From positions 186,001 to 250,000 of the forward strand of contig CAVZKR010000004.1 of the NCBI GenBank assembly GCA_963775935.1: DNA of 64,000 nt. Direction: 5' to 3'. The position numbers and the translations under genes were made by a program. Shown here piece after piece: positions 36,036 through 44,159 of the stretch (the first letter of the stretch is position 1; the number at the start of each line of letters is the position of its first letter). The DNA comes from JBBIPA01 sp963775935. GTDB taxonomy: Bacteria; Chloroflexota; Dehalococcoidia; GIF9; UBA5629. The notes beneath the pieces were generated by a model. It was not told the origin of the DNA, searched no databases, and saw nothing but the letters and a program-made list of their open reading frames with translations.

Positions 36036-37301
36036 TCAGGCGCTGCGCTTTTGGGTTATCTTGAGTTTCAATGCAATAGTTAAACCAAGTCCCAAAACAG
36101 CAATCAAAGCACTTAATATAAATGCAAAGAGATAGTTGTTAGTACTATCAAAAATATAGCCAGCCAATAACGGTCCTATAGCGGCACCAATCATAAAGCT
36201 GCTGTCACTCACACTGAAAATCAATCCATGTGACCTGAGTCCAAACATAGCCGCTACTATAGGTCCCCGCTGCGGTGCAATACCTGCGGTAGCCAGACCG
36301 AATATAACCGCAAAAAGATAAAAAAGCCATATTTCCTTGATGAATAGCAACATAAACATCGACAATGCCATAAGGATAAAACCAATGATGACAGTCTTTG
36401 TATTGCCGATTTTATCGCCAATATAACCCATGAAAACCAAACCCACAATATTGACACCACCAACGGCTGCCAGGACATAGGCAGCAGTAGTAGCTGATAT
36501 TCCCAAATCGGTGATATAGGGCACAATATGGATAGTGACACCCATATTGCAAAAGGCATAACAAAACGACATGAAGAAAAATATCCAGAACTGCCTAGTG
36601 GCAACAGCTTCATGGAGAGAATAGGAAGTGTCTGCTAGTTTCGTCCTCTGCTGTTTATCGCTATTCTCGCCGTATGCACCTAGTTTGATTTCATGGGGCT
36701 CTCGCTTCATGAACTGCGCAACTATAATAACAATCACGGCGACTATGGTGCCCGAGATAATATACGATAACCGCCAGCCATATTCTGAAATGAGCAGAGT
36801 ATTAATAGGCGGACCAATTAAGGTTGATACGCCTACCCCGCTGATGACAATTCCAACCATCATAGCCCGTCTCTGAACAAACCACCTTGATACTGTTGAC
36901 ACTATCGGGGCGAAAATGCTTATGCCAACGCCAATAATGAGTCCATACACAAGATATAATTGCCATACCATATCAATCTGAGAGAGTAAGAAATAACCCA
37001 GGCCGCTTGCCACAGCACAAATAACTAATACGATTCTCGCACCCATTCTATCAATAAGCCACCCCAGAGCTATCGACATGATGCCGCCGACAATACGCGA
37101 TAAAGAAAAAGCCCCTGAGACAGCGGTTCTACTCCAGCCAAGTTCTGATGCCATTGGTTTGAAATAAACCCCGTAGGAAAATACCAACAGGTAAATCGCT
37201 ACCATACTGATAAAGGCACAAAGGGCGATAATATAACCGTAATAAAATCGGGCTTTGCCGGTAGTTGGCTGGTCTGTCTCGCCATTATTCATATGTTGCA
37301 A
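36036..37301 (-). CDS. MFS transporter, oxalate/formate antiporter-like (carrier 1)
   Basis: 421 residues, 12 membrane helices. The N-terminus YYGYIIALCAFISMVAIYLL followed by ELGWSRTAVSGAFSLSRIVGG is typical of the OFA/monocarboxylate group. R-R cytoplasmic loop WFVQRRAMMVGIVISGVGVS is present. It is related to the carrier at 40660-41898. Both flank the disrupted UroD-family gene, hinting at an older catabolic locus. Substrate unknown, probably a carboxylate. Confidence 0.9.
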   Translation of the reverse strand: MQHMNNGETDQPTTGKARFYYGYIIALCAFISMVAIYLLVFSYGVYFKPMASELGWSRTAVSGAFSLSRIVGGIMSIALGWLIDRMGARIVLVICAVASGLGYFLLSQIDMVWQLYLVYGLIIGVGISIFAPIVSTVSRWFVQRRAMMVGIVISGVGVSTLIGPPINTLLISEYGWRLSYIISGTIVAVIVIIVAQFMKREPHEIKLGAYGENSDKQQRTKLADTSYSLHEAVATRQFWIFFFMSFCYAFCNMGVTIHIVPYITDLGISATTAAYVLAAVGGVNIVGLVFMGYIGDKIGNTKTVIIGFILMALSMFMLLFIKEIWLFYLFAVIFGLATAGIAPQRGPIVAAMFGLRSHGLIFSVSDSSFMIGAAIGPLLAGYIFDSTNNYLFAFILSALIAVLGLGLTIALKLKITQKRSA

Positions 37302-37420
37302 CTTTATTCCTTCAGATTACGTTAACTCCGGTCAATTTCCTGATGCACTTGTGCTCTTTGCGTGATGACCACAATTACATTAACCCACATAGCTATCTGA
37401 GAATGCTGAAAAACTCATAT

Positions 37421-37510
37421 CAACCCCCTTTATCCCCCAGTCTTGGGGGAATCGAGAAGCTGGGGGACACCCCCAGACCCTCGGCAGGAAGGTTCCTGCA
37501 CCTCTTTTTC
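37421..37510 (+). repeat. ~90-bp GC-rich dispersed repeat, copy A
   Basis: Contains three small hairpins in a row: CCCCCAGTCTTGGGGG, CTGGGGGACACCCCCAG and GCAGGAAGGTTCCTGC, ending CACCTCTTTTTC. An inverted, near-identical copy is at 57567-57656. It lies just downstream of the UroD remnant. Confidence 0.9.
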
Positions 37511-37518
37511 AGCAGTCT

Positions 37519-37654
37519 CTATCTATAAACGCCGTATTCCCTGGTGGCTTCAATCATAGCCCCTGCAGCCATTATATAGCCGCCGCCTTTCCCGGGCAGG
37601 AATTAAACAAGCCAAGGTGTGCATCAGGATCAAGTTCCAATGTGTATTTTTTAA
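37519..37654 (-). pseudogene. 3' remnant of UroD-family gene, left of the transposon
   Basis: Read across the transposon from the right-hand fragment, the frame continues KKYTLELDPDAHLGLFNS. After a jump in frame, the known UroD-family ending GKGGGYIMAAGAMIEATREYGVYR is recognisable, split over two frames, with the stop at 37519-37521. About 250 central residues are missing, so a deletion preceded or accompanied the insertion. Confidence 0.75.
37647..37654. repeat. 8-bp target-site duplication, left
   Basis: TTTTTTAA immediately outside the left transposon end, identical to 40185-40192. Eight bases is the duplication length of IS1595-family elements. Confidence 0.92.
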
Positions 37655-37680
37655 GGCGTTTGTATATTTCACAAACCCAT
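37655..37680 (+). repeat. left terminal inverted repeat
   Basis: 26 bases starting GGCGTTTGTATATTTC. Four mismatches with the right repeat, at positions 3, 8, 13 and 16. Confidence 0.88.
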
Positions 37681-37696
37681 TGCGTAGGAATAAATT

Positions 37697-38113
37697 ATGT
37701 TTACTGTTAGTAGAGCATGGCTTAAAACCACTACAAAGATATCTCTTTCGTTAGCTCTATTTTTTACAGCTATATATTTATCGTTGGAACTTGTGAATGC
37801 TATACCACTGTTTATTTGTTTCGTTTTGTATTTTGCTATGTTAGTATTAGAAGTTAAAAAGAAATCACTACAGAAAAAATTATCTCCTGTTCGACCTATT
37901 ATTTTGTCTGCTTGCAAGGTACAAGCCGAAGAAACAAGCAAGCGTGATAATCCAAAGGAAATAAGCAATACTAAGCATTGGTATTTTGACAAACAACAAA
38001 TTAAGCACAAGGTTAGAAGCATTCTCGGAAAAGAAAATGATAGTTCCTGCAATTGCACACAAACTCATAAGTGTAATGAAAAATGCAACCATGCCACACC
38101 CCCAAAGGTTTAA
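37697..38113 (+). CDS. transposon passenger: membrane protein of unknown function
   Basis: 138 residues. Two adjacent membrane segments around residues 15-50 (ISLSLALFFTAIYLSLELVN and IPLFICFVLYFAMLVLEVKK), then a lysine-rich soluble part and a Cys-rich tail (CNCTQTHKCNEKCNH) that may bind metal. It begins 16 bases inside the left inverted repeat, so its promoter would lie in or across the transposon end. TAGGA lies upstream of the ATG. No family is recognised. The minus strand also has an open frame here, but its composition is less protein-like. Confidence 0.55.
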   Translation: MFTVSRAWLKTTTKISLSLALFFTAIYLSLELVNAIPLFICFVLYFAMLVLEVKKKSLQKKLSPVRPIILSACKVQAEETSKRDNPKEISNTKHWYFDKQQIKHKVRSILGKENDSSCNCTQTHKCNEKCNHATPPKV

Positions 38114-38160
38114 GTCATGTATGATAAAGTGTTATAATATATGATAGAGTAACAGAAAAC

Positions 38161-38307
38161 ATGACAACTGAAAAGACTAACAAAAAGAACGGTAATTTAT
38201 CTCTGTATCCGCTTAAATTTGAAGAGGCGGTTAGTGAGATACTGAAAGTTAAACCTGAACCAAAGAAAGATAGTAAAACTAAAAAGGTTAATCTCACTAC
38301 AAAATAG
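38161..38307 (+). CDS. transposon passenger: small LYPLKFEEA protein
   Basis: 48 residues, MTTEKTNKKNGNLSLYPLKF then EEAVSEILKVKPEPKK and a lysine-rich tail. Short proteins with this SLYPLxFEEAxxxLLKVKP pattern occur in many bacteria; I know of no defined function. A TATAAT (38133-38138) lies 23 bases upstream of the ATG and could be its -10. Too short for routine annotation, but the conserved core argues it is real. Confidence 0.65.
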   Translation: MTTEKTNKKNGNLSLYPLKFEEAVSEILKVKPEPKKDSKTKKVNLTTK

Positions 38308-38321
38308 GTTATTCGCAAATT

Positions 38322-39197
38322 TTACCAGTATACTTCAATATTATTAACAACACCCATTGGTTTAATCCAGTAATCACTTAGTTCGCTCTCTAGATTATCT
38401 AGAACTTGCCCTCTCTGCTTTATTTCTATCATGTAATTATATGAACCCTTGTTGTAAGCAGCAACAAGTTGGTTATAATCTTTCACTAGTCTTTGGTACT
38501 CAAACCACTTTACCTCGTATTCTGTATAAAAGTTGTATTGTAGTGATTTAGCCTTATCTATATCAATAAATCCCAACGGTTTTCCTATCTCAATATAAGC
38601 TATTGTATCATGACTAATACAATCAATATATACTAATCCTTTATCCGTAGTATAAAAGGCATTGAGAGCATGAGAATAATTTCGTTCCATGATAGTTTTA
38701 CCATCAAATGTTTCATAAGTTTTAAAATAACCCCCTTCAAAATGTACGGCTGCAAATGCACCTCTTATGCCAGCCTTTTCAGCATTATTATGTAGGCGTA
38801 CTGCAAATTCACCACAAGCCTGTACCTTATCTTTATAAGGCATTTGGTTAGTATCATCTTTGAGTATAAATGATTTAAGTTCTGATAGTGTAGGATTATG
38901 AACACCCTCTTTATTGTTTATCTTTAGTGGTTTGCCATCTGCCCCAGTATAAGGTAATGTATTTTCTAATACTGATTTTACCTTTTCCTCTAACTCACGT
39001 ACTCTAGTCTTTAATTCATGTACCTGAACCGTTAAGTCTAATATCTCCAGTGCCTGATTTTCGGAAAGAGTTTTATAATATACCAATTGTTCTGCTTGAT
39101 TTGCACTACCACCAAATGAAATTGTACATCCTAAACAACTTAACAAGAGTATTATTATGATTGTAACCTCATAGATTCTAATGATTTTATTATCCAT
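38322..39197 (-). CDS. transposon passenger: lipoprotein with transglutaminase-like fold
   Basis: 291 residues. A signal with a lipobox-like CLGC (Cys24) anchors it outside the membrane. Residues 42-78 form a coiled coil (NQALEILDLTVQVHELKTRV and on). The transglutaminase/cysteine-peptidase triad order is visible: Cys128 in VQACGEFAVRLH, His176 in YSHALNAFYT, Asp192 in LVYIDC. A second coiled region follows. It starts 5 bases after the transposase stop, so it is co-transcribed with it and inside the inverted repeats. Likely acts on surface peptides; the substrate is unknown. Confidence 0.7.
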   Translation of the reverse strand: MDNKIIRIYEVTIIIILLLSCLGCTISFGGSANQAEQLVYYKTLSENQALEILDLTVQVHELKTRVRELEEKVKSVLENTLPYTGADGKPLKINNKEGVHNPTLSELKSFILKDDTNQMPYKDKVQACGEFAVRLHNNAEKAGIRGAFAAVHFEGGYFKTYETFDGKTIMERNYSHALNAFYTTDKGLVYIDCISHDTIAYIEIGKPLGFIDIDKAKSLQYNFYTEYEVKWFEYQRLVKDYNQLVAAYNKGSYNYMIEIKQRGQVLDNLESELSDYWIKPMGVVNNIEVYW

Positions 39198-39202
39198 TAC
39201 GT

Positions 39203-40111
39203 TTACCTCATAATTAATCTTTTTTCTTCAGTGCCTTCAATCGCCAATATCATTCTAAGCCCATCTGTCAACTTTCGGCTATTGTATCTAAAGTTAAACT
39301 CATTAAGGTATTGGTTCAAGTGTTGTTTACTGATATGATGATACGTACCTATGATACCTCTTTTAAGTAAGCTGAAATATCCTTCGGCTGTATTGGTATG
39401 AGCATTGCCTCTTACATATTCTTTAGCCCCGTGACTAACAGTTTGATGGTCGGCAAATTCCTTGTCTAGCCCCTTATAAGCTAGAAATTCATCAGTCATT
39501 ATAGTAGAGTCTTTGGTTACATGTTCACGTATCACACCTTTAAGATTTTTAGCTGTTACCCTTTCAGTCTTAAAAGAACGGACATCACCACCACGCTCTA
39601 CTAAAGCAAATACTGGCACTTTATTCTCAGCACCACGCCCACGCTTACCACGAGCCTTACCACCAATATAAGTTTCATCTGCCTCAACAATGCCTTGTAA
39701 TTTATCAACCAGTGGAGGTTGTCCCATAGCGTACCGTATTCTATGAGCCATAAACCATGCTGACTTATATGTTACCTTGAGTGTTCTATGTAATTGGTGG
39801 GCACTAAAACCTTTCTTACTAGAACAAAGCAGATTGATAGCTAAAAGCCATTTATGAAGTGGAATGTGGCTATCCTCAAAGATAGTGCCTACAGTTACGG
39901 TAAACTGTCTACGACAAGCTTTGCACTTCCATACACCCTTTCGTACTGGTCTATTAGAGTTTGGCTTTCCTTGCAGTTTGTAGGCTTTATCTGAGCCACA
40001 GTGAGGACAAATAACGCCATCATGCCAGCGTAATTTTTCTAGTAATTTACGGGCCGAATCATCATTGTTATACGTGTCTACGATTTCAATTAGGGTAAGT
40101 TCTTTGTTCAT
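39203..40111 (-). CDS. IS1595-family transposase (ISXO2-like)
   Basis: 302 residues, intact. N-terminal zinc ribbon Cys35/Cys38 (CPHCGS) and Cys63/Cys66 (CKACRRQF), then the helix-turn-helix region GFSAHQLHRTLKVTYKSAWF, and the catalytic domain: Asp145 in VEADETYIGG, Asp207 in IMTDEFLAY, and HTNTAEGYFSLLKRGIIGTY with the third acidic position (Glu243) of the family. A good promoter precedes it within the right inverted repeat. Confidence 0.95.
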   Translation of the reverse strand: MNKELTLIEIVDTYNNDDSARKLLEKLRWHDGVICPHCGSDKAYKLQGKPNSNRPVRKGVWKCKACRRQFTVTVGTIFEDSHIPLHKWLLAINLLCSSKKGFSAHQLHRTLKVTYKSAWFMAHRIRYAMGQPPLVDKLQGIVEADETYIGGKARGKRGRGAENKVPVFALVERGGDVRSFKTERVTAKNLKGVIREHVTKDSTIMTDEFLAYKGLDKEFADHQTVSHGAKEYVRGNAHTNTAEGYFSLLKRGIIGTYHHISKQHLNQYLNEFNFRYNSRKLTDGLRMILAIEGTEEKRLIMR

Positions 40112-40142
40112 AGCGTTTGCCTCACTTATTAGTTATACTATA

Positions 40143-40171
40143 AGTGTAGCATAGCTATATGGGTTTGTCAA
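40143..40171 (-). promoter_or_regulatory. transposase promoter inside the right inverted repeat
   Basis: On the minus strand TTGACA (40166-40171), 17-base spacer, TACACT (40143-40148), about 30 bases before the transposase ATG. The -35 is part of the terminal repeat. Confidence 0.75.
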
Positions 40172-40184
40172 GTATATAAACACC
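40159..40184 (-). repeat. right terminal inverted repeat
   Basis: 26 bases, read on the minus strand as GGTGTTTATATACTTGACAA and on; 22 of 26 match the left end. Confidence 0.88.
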
Positions 40185-40192
40185 TTTTTTAA
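40185..40192. repeat. 8-bp target-site duplication, right
   Basis: TTTTTTAA directly outside the right transposon end, identical to the left copy. Confidence 0.92.
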
Positions 40193-40466
40193 ATGCCGCA
40201 TAGCATTTGTCATAGTCATACATCGATTCTTCCGGGGTTATACCGCCATAAAAAACAGGGAAGAAGCCAGTTGTCGGAATGACTGGAATCCTATCTGGTA
40301 TTTTTCTTAGTTGAATAGCGTCTTTTATTCTGGTGACTCTTTCCTTATACGACCTCTCAGCTTCGGAGTTAGCAAACTTTATGCCCTCTGGCGAAAGCCA
40401 CTTTTGAAACATCGCCTCCCGCTTTTCATCGGATGATAACTCTTGCCACGGCTTTTCCACTGTCAC
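40185..40466 (-). pseudogene. 5' part of UroD-family gene, interrupted by the transposon
   Basis: The ATG at 40466 opens a frame of about 94 codons up to the transposon. IPDRIPVIPTTGFFPVFYGG and ITPEESMYDYDKCYAAFKK match the N-terminus of uroporphyrinogen-decarboxylase-family proteins of the methyltransferase-like, non-haem group. Full members have about 350-400 residues; only this and a short 3' remnant (37519-37654) remain. The product is certainly inactive. Confidence 0.82.
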
Positions 40467-40659
40467 TGTCTCCTGGCTTTTTGCTTAGGTAGCGCCCATT
40501 CTACAATTTGCATTGCGCCATGTCCATTGTTCGATATTGGCAGCCTGCTGTAGTGTTGAGTAGTATAACTTGTCCTCCCATAACCATAAAACCATTGATA
40601 AAGAAGTATGGTTATGCTTTAATCATTTACTGTTCAGCAAAGGAAGCACGAGGATATTT

Positions 40660-41898
40660 TTGGCTAACGACGGGGACGCATTAGCAAAACAGGTAGCCAA
40701 CCAGGGCTTCTTCTATGGGTATATCAACGTCGTATTAGTCTTCATCATACAGGCGGTAATCTGGACACCAATTTATATTTACGGTGTCTTTTTTAACCCA
40801 TTCATCACTGAGTTCAACTGGAGCAGAACTGTTATTTCGGGAGCCTCTGCGCTGAATAACATTACATTCGGTGTCTTTTGTATTCTTTCCGCCAGGCTTT
40901 GCCAGAGGTACAGTCCCCGACTGGTGGTCGGTGTTTGCGGAGTGTTGCTTGGCATAGGCTATTTCCTTATGTCGCAGATACACGACGCCTGGCAGTTATA
41001 CTTCTATTACGGTATTGTCATAGCATTCAGCACAAGCATTTATATTGCCATGTTGTCCATTGTAGCACGATGGTTCACCAGGAGGAGGGGATTGATGACC
41101 GGTGTTGTCTTCTCTGGATTGGGTCTGGCAGGAATGGTCGGGCCACCATTATCGAGCTGGCTTATCTCAACATATGACTGGCGGCAAGCCTTCATACTAC
41201 TGGGCATTGCTTCCGTGGTTATCATGGTGCCGGTATCCCAGTTCCTGAAACGTGACCCGCAGCAATTCGGGCAATTGCCTTACGGTGCGTCTATGACAGA
41301 GCAGGATACTCGCATCACATGGGGGCTGTCCCTGCGCGAGGCGCTCCGCACACGCCAGTTCTGGCTCATTTGCGGGATGTACTTTGCCTTTCTTTTCTGC
41401 ACAGTTATGGTACTGGTTCACATTATCATTCATGCTATCGGTCTGGGCACAACGCCAATCAATGCCGCCAATATAGTGGCTGTCTATGGAATAGTCAGCA
41501 TTATCAGTGTCAACGTAATGGGAATGTCAGGTGACAAATTTGGTAATAAACCGACTTTTGCCATCAGCTTTCTGTTTATGGCAATAGCCTTTTTCTGTTT
41601 GCTGGTAGCCAGTGAAACCTGGCAACTCTATGTATTCGCCGTTATCCTGGGGCTTGCCTATGGTGGCATGCAGGTTTTGTTTTCGCCGCTGGTAGCAGAA
41701 TTGTTCGGATTAAAGGCTCACAGCGTCATTCTTGCTGCTGCTGCTACCGGAGGCTCCATCGGTGCTGCTCTAGGTCCTCTGCTTGCCGGCTATATGTTCG
41801 ACACAACCGGCAGCTACAGCCTGACTTTTCTCATAGGCGCTATCATTTCTCTTATTGCTATTGTGCTGACACTGCTTCTCAAAGCCCGAGCCAGGTGA
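40660..41898 (+). CDS. MFS transporter, oxalate/formate antiporter-like (carrier 2)
   Basis: About 412 residues from a TTG at 40660 with GAGG 6 bases upstream; the longer ATG frame adds an atypical 30-residue extension. Twelve membrane helices; FFYGYINVVLVFIIQAVIW, EFNWSRTVISGASAL and WFTRRRGLMTGVVFSGLGLA parallel the carrier at 36036-37301, which shows the two are paralogues. Substrate unknown. Confidence 0.9.
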   Translation: MANDGDALAKQVANQGFFYGYINVVLVFIIQAVIWTPIYIYGVFFNPFITEFNWSRTVISGASALNNITFGVFCILSARLCQRYSPRLVVGVCGVLLGIGYFLMSQIHDAWQLYFYYGIVIAFSTSIYIAMLSIVARWFTRRRGLMTGVVFSGLGLAGMVGPPLSSWLISTYDWRQAFILLGIASVVIMVPVSQFLKRDPQQFGQLPYGASMTEQDTRITWGLSLREALRTRQFWLICGMYFAFLFCTVMVLVHIIIHAIGLGTTPINAANIVAVYGIVSIISVNVMGMSGDKFGNKPTFAISFLFMAIAFFCLLVASETWQLYVFAVILGLAYGGMQVLFSPLVAELFGLKAHSVILAAAATGGSIGAALGPLLAGYMFDTTGSYSLTFLIGAIISLIAIVLTLLLKARAR

Positions 41899-41954
41899 AA
41901 TAACTAAGCTACCCGATACCAATTTGTGCTACTATCTAATACAGGCAGATTAAC

Positions 41955-42692
41955 ATGGCAGAGACCATCGAGGGCAAAAATCCGGTTATCGAGGCGCTCA
42001 AGACCGAGCGTCCCATAAATAAAGTGGTGCTCGCCCATGGCGGGGGACTTCATTCGGCAGTTACTGAAATACTGAACCTCGCCAGGTCGAGAGGAATCCC
42101 TGTTGAATTTGTGGATAGGCGGTTCATTGACCGGTTAGCCACTACTTCCTCACACCAGGGTGTTCTTGCGTACACCTCGGTCAAGGAATACAGCTCGTTA
42201 GAAGATTTAGTCACCATCTCTCAAGAAAAAAAGGAACCGCCGCTTTACTGTATCCTGGATGGTATTGAGGACCCCTATAACCTGGGAGCAATTATCCGAA
42301 CGGCAGAAGCGAGTGGCACCCATGGCTTGATCACCCGCTCAAGAAGAGCGGTGGGGCTCACCGCAACAGTGGCTAAAGCATCGGCTGGCGCTGTGGAGTA
42401 TGTGCCGGTAGCACGGGTGCCCAACATCTCTCAGGCTATGCTGACTTTAAAAAGAAACGGCGTCTGGGTTATCGGCATAGACCAGACTGGAGAAATCCCC
42501 TACAGCAAGATAGATTTCAAATTGCCCACAGCGATAGTGATAGGTAGTGAGGGCAAGGGGCTATCAGATTTGGTGAAAAAACGGTGTGATTCCCTGGCGT
42601 CTATCCCTATGCTGGGGAGAATCACCTCGCTTAACGCTTCGGTCGCTGCCGCGCTGGTACTTTACGAAGCTTTCAGACAAAGAAAGTGGTAG
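41955..42692 (+). CDS. rlmB: TrmH-family 23S rRNA (guanosine-2'-O-)-methyltransferase
   Basis: 245 residues. N-terminal substrate-binding domain (IEGKNPVIEAL, SHQGVLAYTSV) and a SPOUT knot domain with motif 1 LDGIEDPYNLGAIIRTAEA, motif 2 VIGSEGKGLSDLVKKRC and motif 3 IPMLGRITSLNASVAAALVLYE in parts. It 2'-O-methylates G2251-type sites in 23S rRNA. RlmB is the best fit; other TrmH relatives are possible. Confidence 0.92.
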   Translation: MAETIEGKNPVIEALKTERPINKVVLAHGGGLHSAVTEILNLARSRGIPVEFVDRRFIDRLATTSSHQGVLAYTSVKEYSSLEDLVTISQEKKEPPLYCILDGIEDPYNLGAIIRTAEASGTHGLITRSRRAVGLTATVAKASAGAVEYVPVARVPNISQAMLTLKRNGVWVIGIDQTGEIPYSKIDFKLPTAIVIGSEGKGLSDLVKKRCDSLASIPMLGRITSLNASVAAALVLYEAFRQRKW

Positions 42693-42754
42693 CTTTACCC
42701 ACCCGTCAATACCTATTAGCATCCATAGACAGCAAAGAAGGAACAGGTTATTTA

Positions 42755-43840
42755 TTACCGCTTATTGACATTAAACAGCACCGTGACAATATCACCATCC
42801 TGCACCTCGTAATCGCGTCCCTCGGTACGCTGCCGGGCTGCCTTAGCTACAGCAACCTCGCTACCCAGTTCCACCAGGTCTTCGTAGCGTATAACTTCCA
42901 TACGGATAAAACCATTCTCCATGTCGGTATGAATCTTTCCGGCAGCCACCGGCGACTTGTCCCCTTTCCTGCATGTCCAGGCACGCACCTCATCTTCTCC
43001 AACAGTAAAAAAATTAACCAGGTCGAGCATCCGATAGGCAACGTGGAGGAGTCGTTCGATTGAAGATTCTTCCAATCCCAGGTTATGCAAAAACTCCCGC
43101 TGATCACTCGGTTCAAGTTGGCTGATATCAGCCTCGTCCTTCCCGCAGACGGTAATCATTTCTGCATGTTCGGAATCAGCCAACTGCTTCACTGCTGCTA
43201 CATGCCTGTTGGCAGCATCCTCCATAGACTTGATATTGGCAATGTAGAGCACCGGTTTTAGTGAGACCAGGTTACATTCCCGAATGCTTGCCAGTTCCTG
43301 AGCATTCAGGTTCTGCTTACGTGCCGGAATACCCTGCTGAACAGCAGCATATACCTTCTCACAATGAGTAGTTTCTCGAACAGCATCTTTATCACCGGCG
43401 CGTGCCCTCTTCGCCAGACGATTCACCTTATTCTCGAGAGTAGTACTATCGGCAGCCAGCAGTTCCAGGTTAACAGTCTCGATATCCCGCACCGGGTCTA
43501 TCGTCTCAAAGGCAAAAGGAATACTGCCATCCTCGAAGCAACGCACCACATGCAACAGGGCATCGACATTTTTAATATGGCTGAGTAATCTCGAGCTGTG
43601 CCCATTTTCTTGAGGTCGCCCGCTAAGGCCGGGGATATCGACAACGTCGAGAGTGGCTGGCACTACCTTCTGCGGGTGATACATCGTCGCCAGTTTCTCC
43701 AGGCGCTGGTCAGACACATTAACCACCGCATGGTTCATCTCTGAGCCGTTATAACTCGATGCTCCAGCAGCAGTGATAGCATTAAAAATAACCGTCTTTC
43801 CGCAGGACGGCAGACCTACCATACCACAGTTTAAACTCAT
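42755..43840 (-). CDS. ychF: redox-regulated ATPase/GTPase YchF
   Basis: 361 residues of the OLA1/YchF family, ribosome-associated. P-loop GLPSCGKT (residues 8-15), DIPGLSGRPQENG as G3, NIKSMED at G4 (the atypical NxxE site that favours ATP in the family is altered here), and the C-terminal TGS-like domain with VGEDEVRAWTCRKG, GKIHTDMENGFIRMEVIRYE and EGRDYEVQDGDIVTVLFN. The N-terminal SSYNGSEMNH replaces the usual ANYPFCTI element, an unusual divergence. Confidence 0.9.
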   Translation of the reverse strand: MSLNCGMVGLPSCGKTVIFNAITAAGASSYNGSEMNHAVVNVSDQRLEKLATMYHPQKVVPATLDVVDIPGLSGRPQENGHSSRLLSHIKNVDALLHVVRCFEDGSIPFAFETIDPVRDIETVNLELLAADSTTLENKVNRLAKRARAGDKDAVRETTHCEKVYAAVQQGIPARKQNLNAQELASIRECNLVSLKPVLYIANIKSMEDAANRHVAAVKQLADSEHAEMITVCGKDEADISQLEPSDQREFLHNLGLEESSIERLLHVAYRMLDLVNFFTVGEDEVRAWTCRKGDKSPVAAGKIHTDMENGFIRMEVIRYEDLVELGSEVAVAKAARQRTEGRDYEVQDGDIVTVLFNVNKR

Positions 43841-44159
43841 CCTATATCCTTTCTTGTACCGCGCAAAATAGCCACACGCTATCCTCGTTTATTTATAGAA
43901 AATAGAGCTGACCCTGAGAGGCAGTTGTCAGGTGAAGGAAAATTCAGCAGGAAGGTGAATCTATCATAGTATCTTAGCTTAAAATATCATGAGATTATAT
44001 CCCAAACAGCCATCTCTTGACAAAAAAGCAGAACCTGTCAGAGGAATTGTTACGGTAGCAATTACTTAAAAATGGTACAATTAGTTGTAGCAGGTTATCC
44101 ATTCAGATTTCCCGGAATCGGTAGAGCTATCCATGCGATAATGATAACAGGGGAGAGAG
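43841..44159. other. divergent promoter region between ychF and glgC
   Basis: 319 bases without a gene. A TTGACA at 44017-44022 lacks a good -10 at proper spacing; an extended -10 (44073-44081) is the better candidate for glgC. Confidence 0.5.
44073..44081 (+). promoter_or_regulatory. extended -10 promoter of glgC
   Basis: TG-G-TACAAT, 78 bases before the start; matches the mfd element. Confidence 0.4.

Larger units (their letters stand above)
37655..40184. mobile_element. IS1595-family transposon with three passenger genes
   Basis: A complete 2,530-bp element. The left end (GGCGTTTGTATATTTCACAA...) and the reverse complement of the right end (GGTGTTTATATACTTGACAA...) match at 22 of the first 26 positions, both running into ACCCAT. 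Flanked by the 8-bp duplication TTTTTTAA. Contents: membrane protein, small LYPLKFEEA protein, transglutaminase-like lipoprotein and the transposase. The element is markedly more AT-rich than its surroundings. It is inserted in a UroD-family gene remnant. Confidence 0.9.

Noticed and set aside
37669..38092. Minus-strand open frames opposite the transposon membrane-protein gene
   Set aside because: Hydrophobic shadows of the plus-strand gene; no ribosome-binding site.
44017..44045. TTGACA-based promoter before glgC
   Set aside because: No acceptable -10 at 16-18 bases; the extended -10 nearer the gene fits better.
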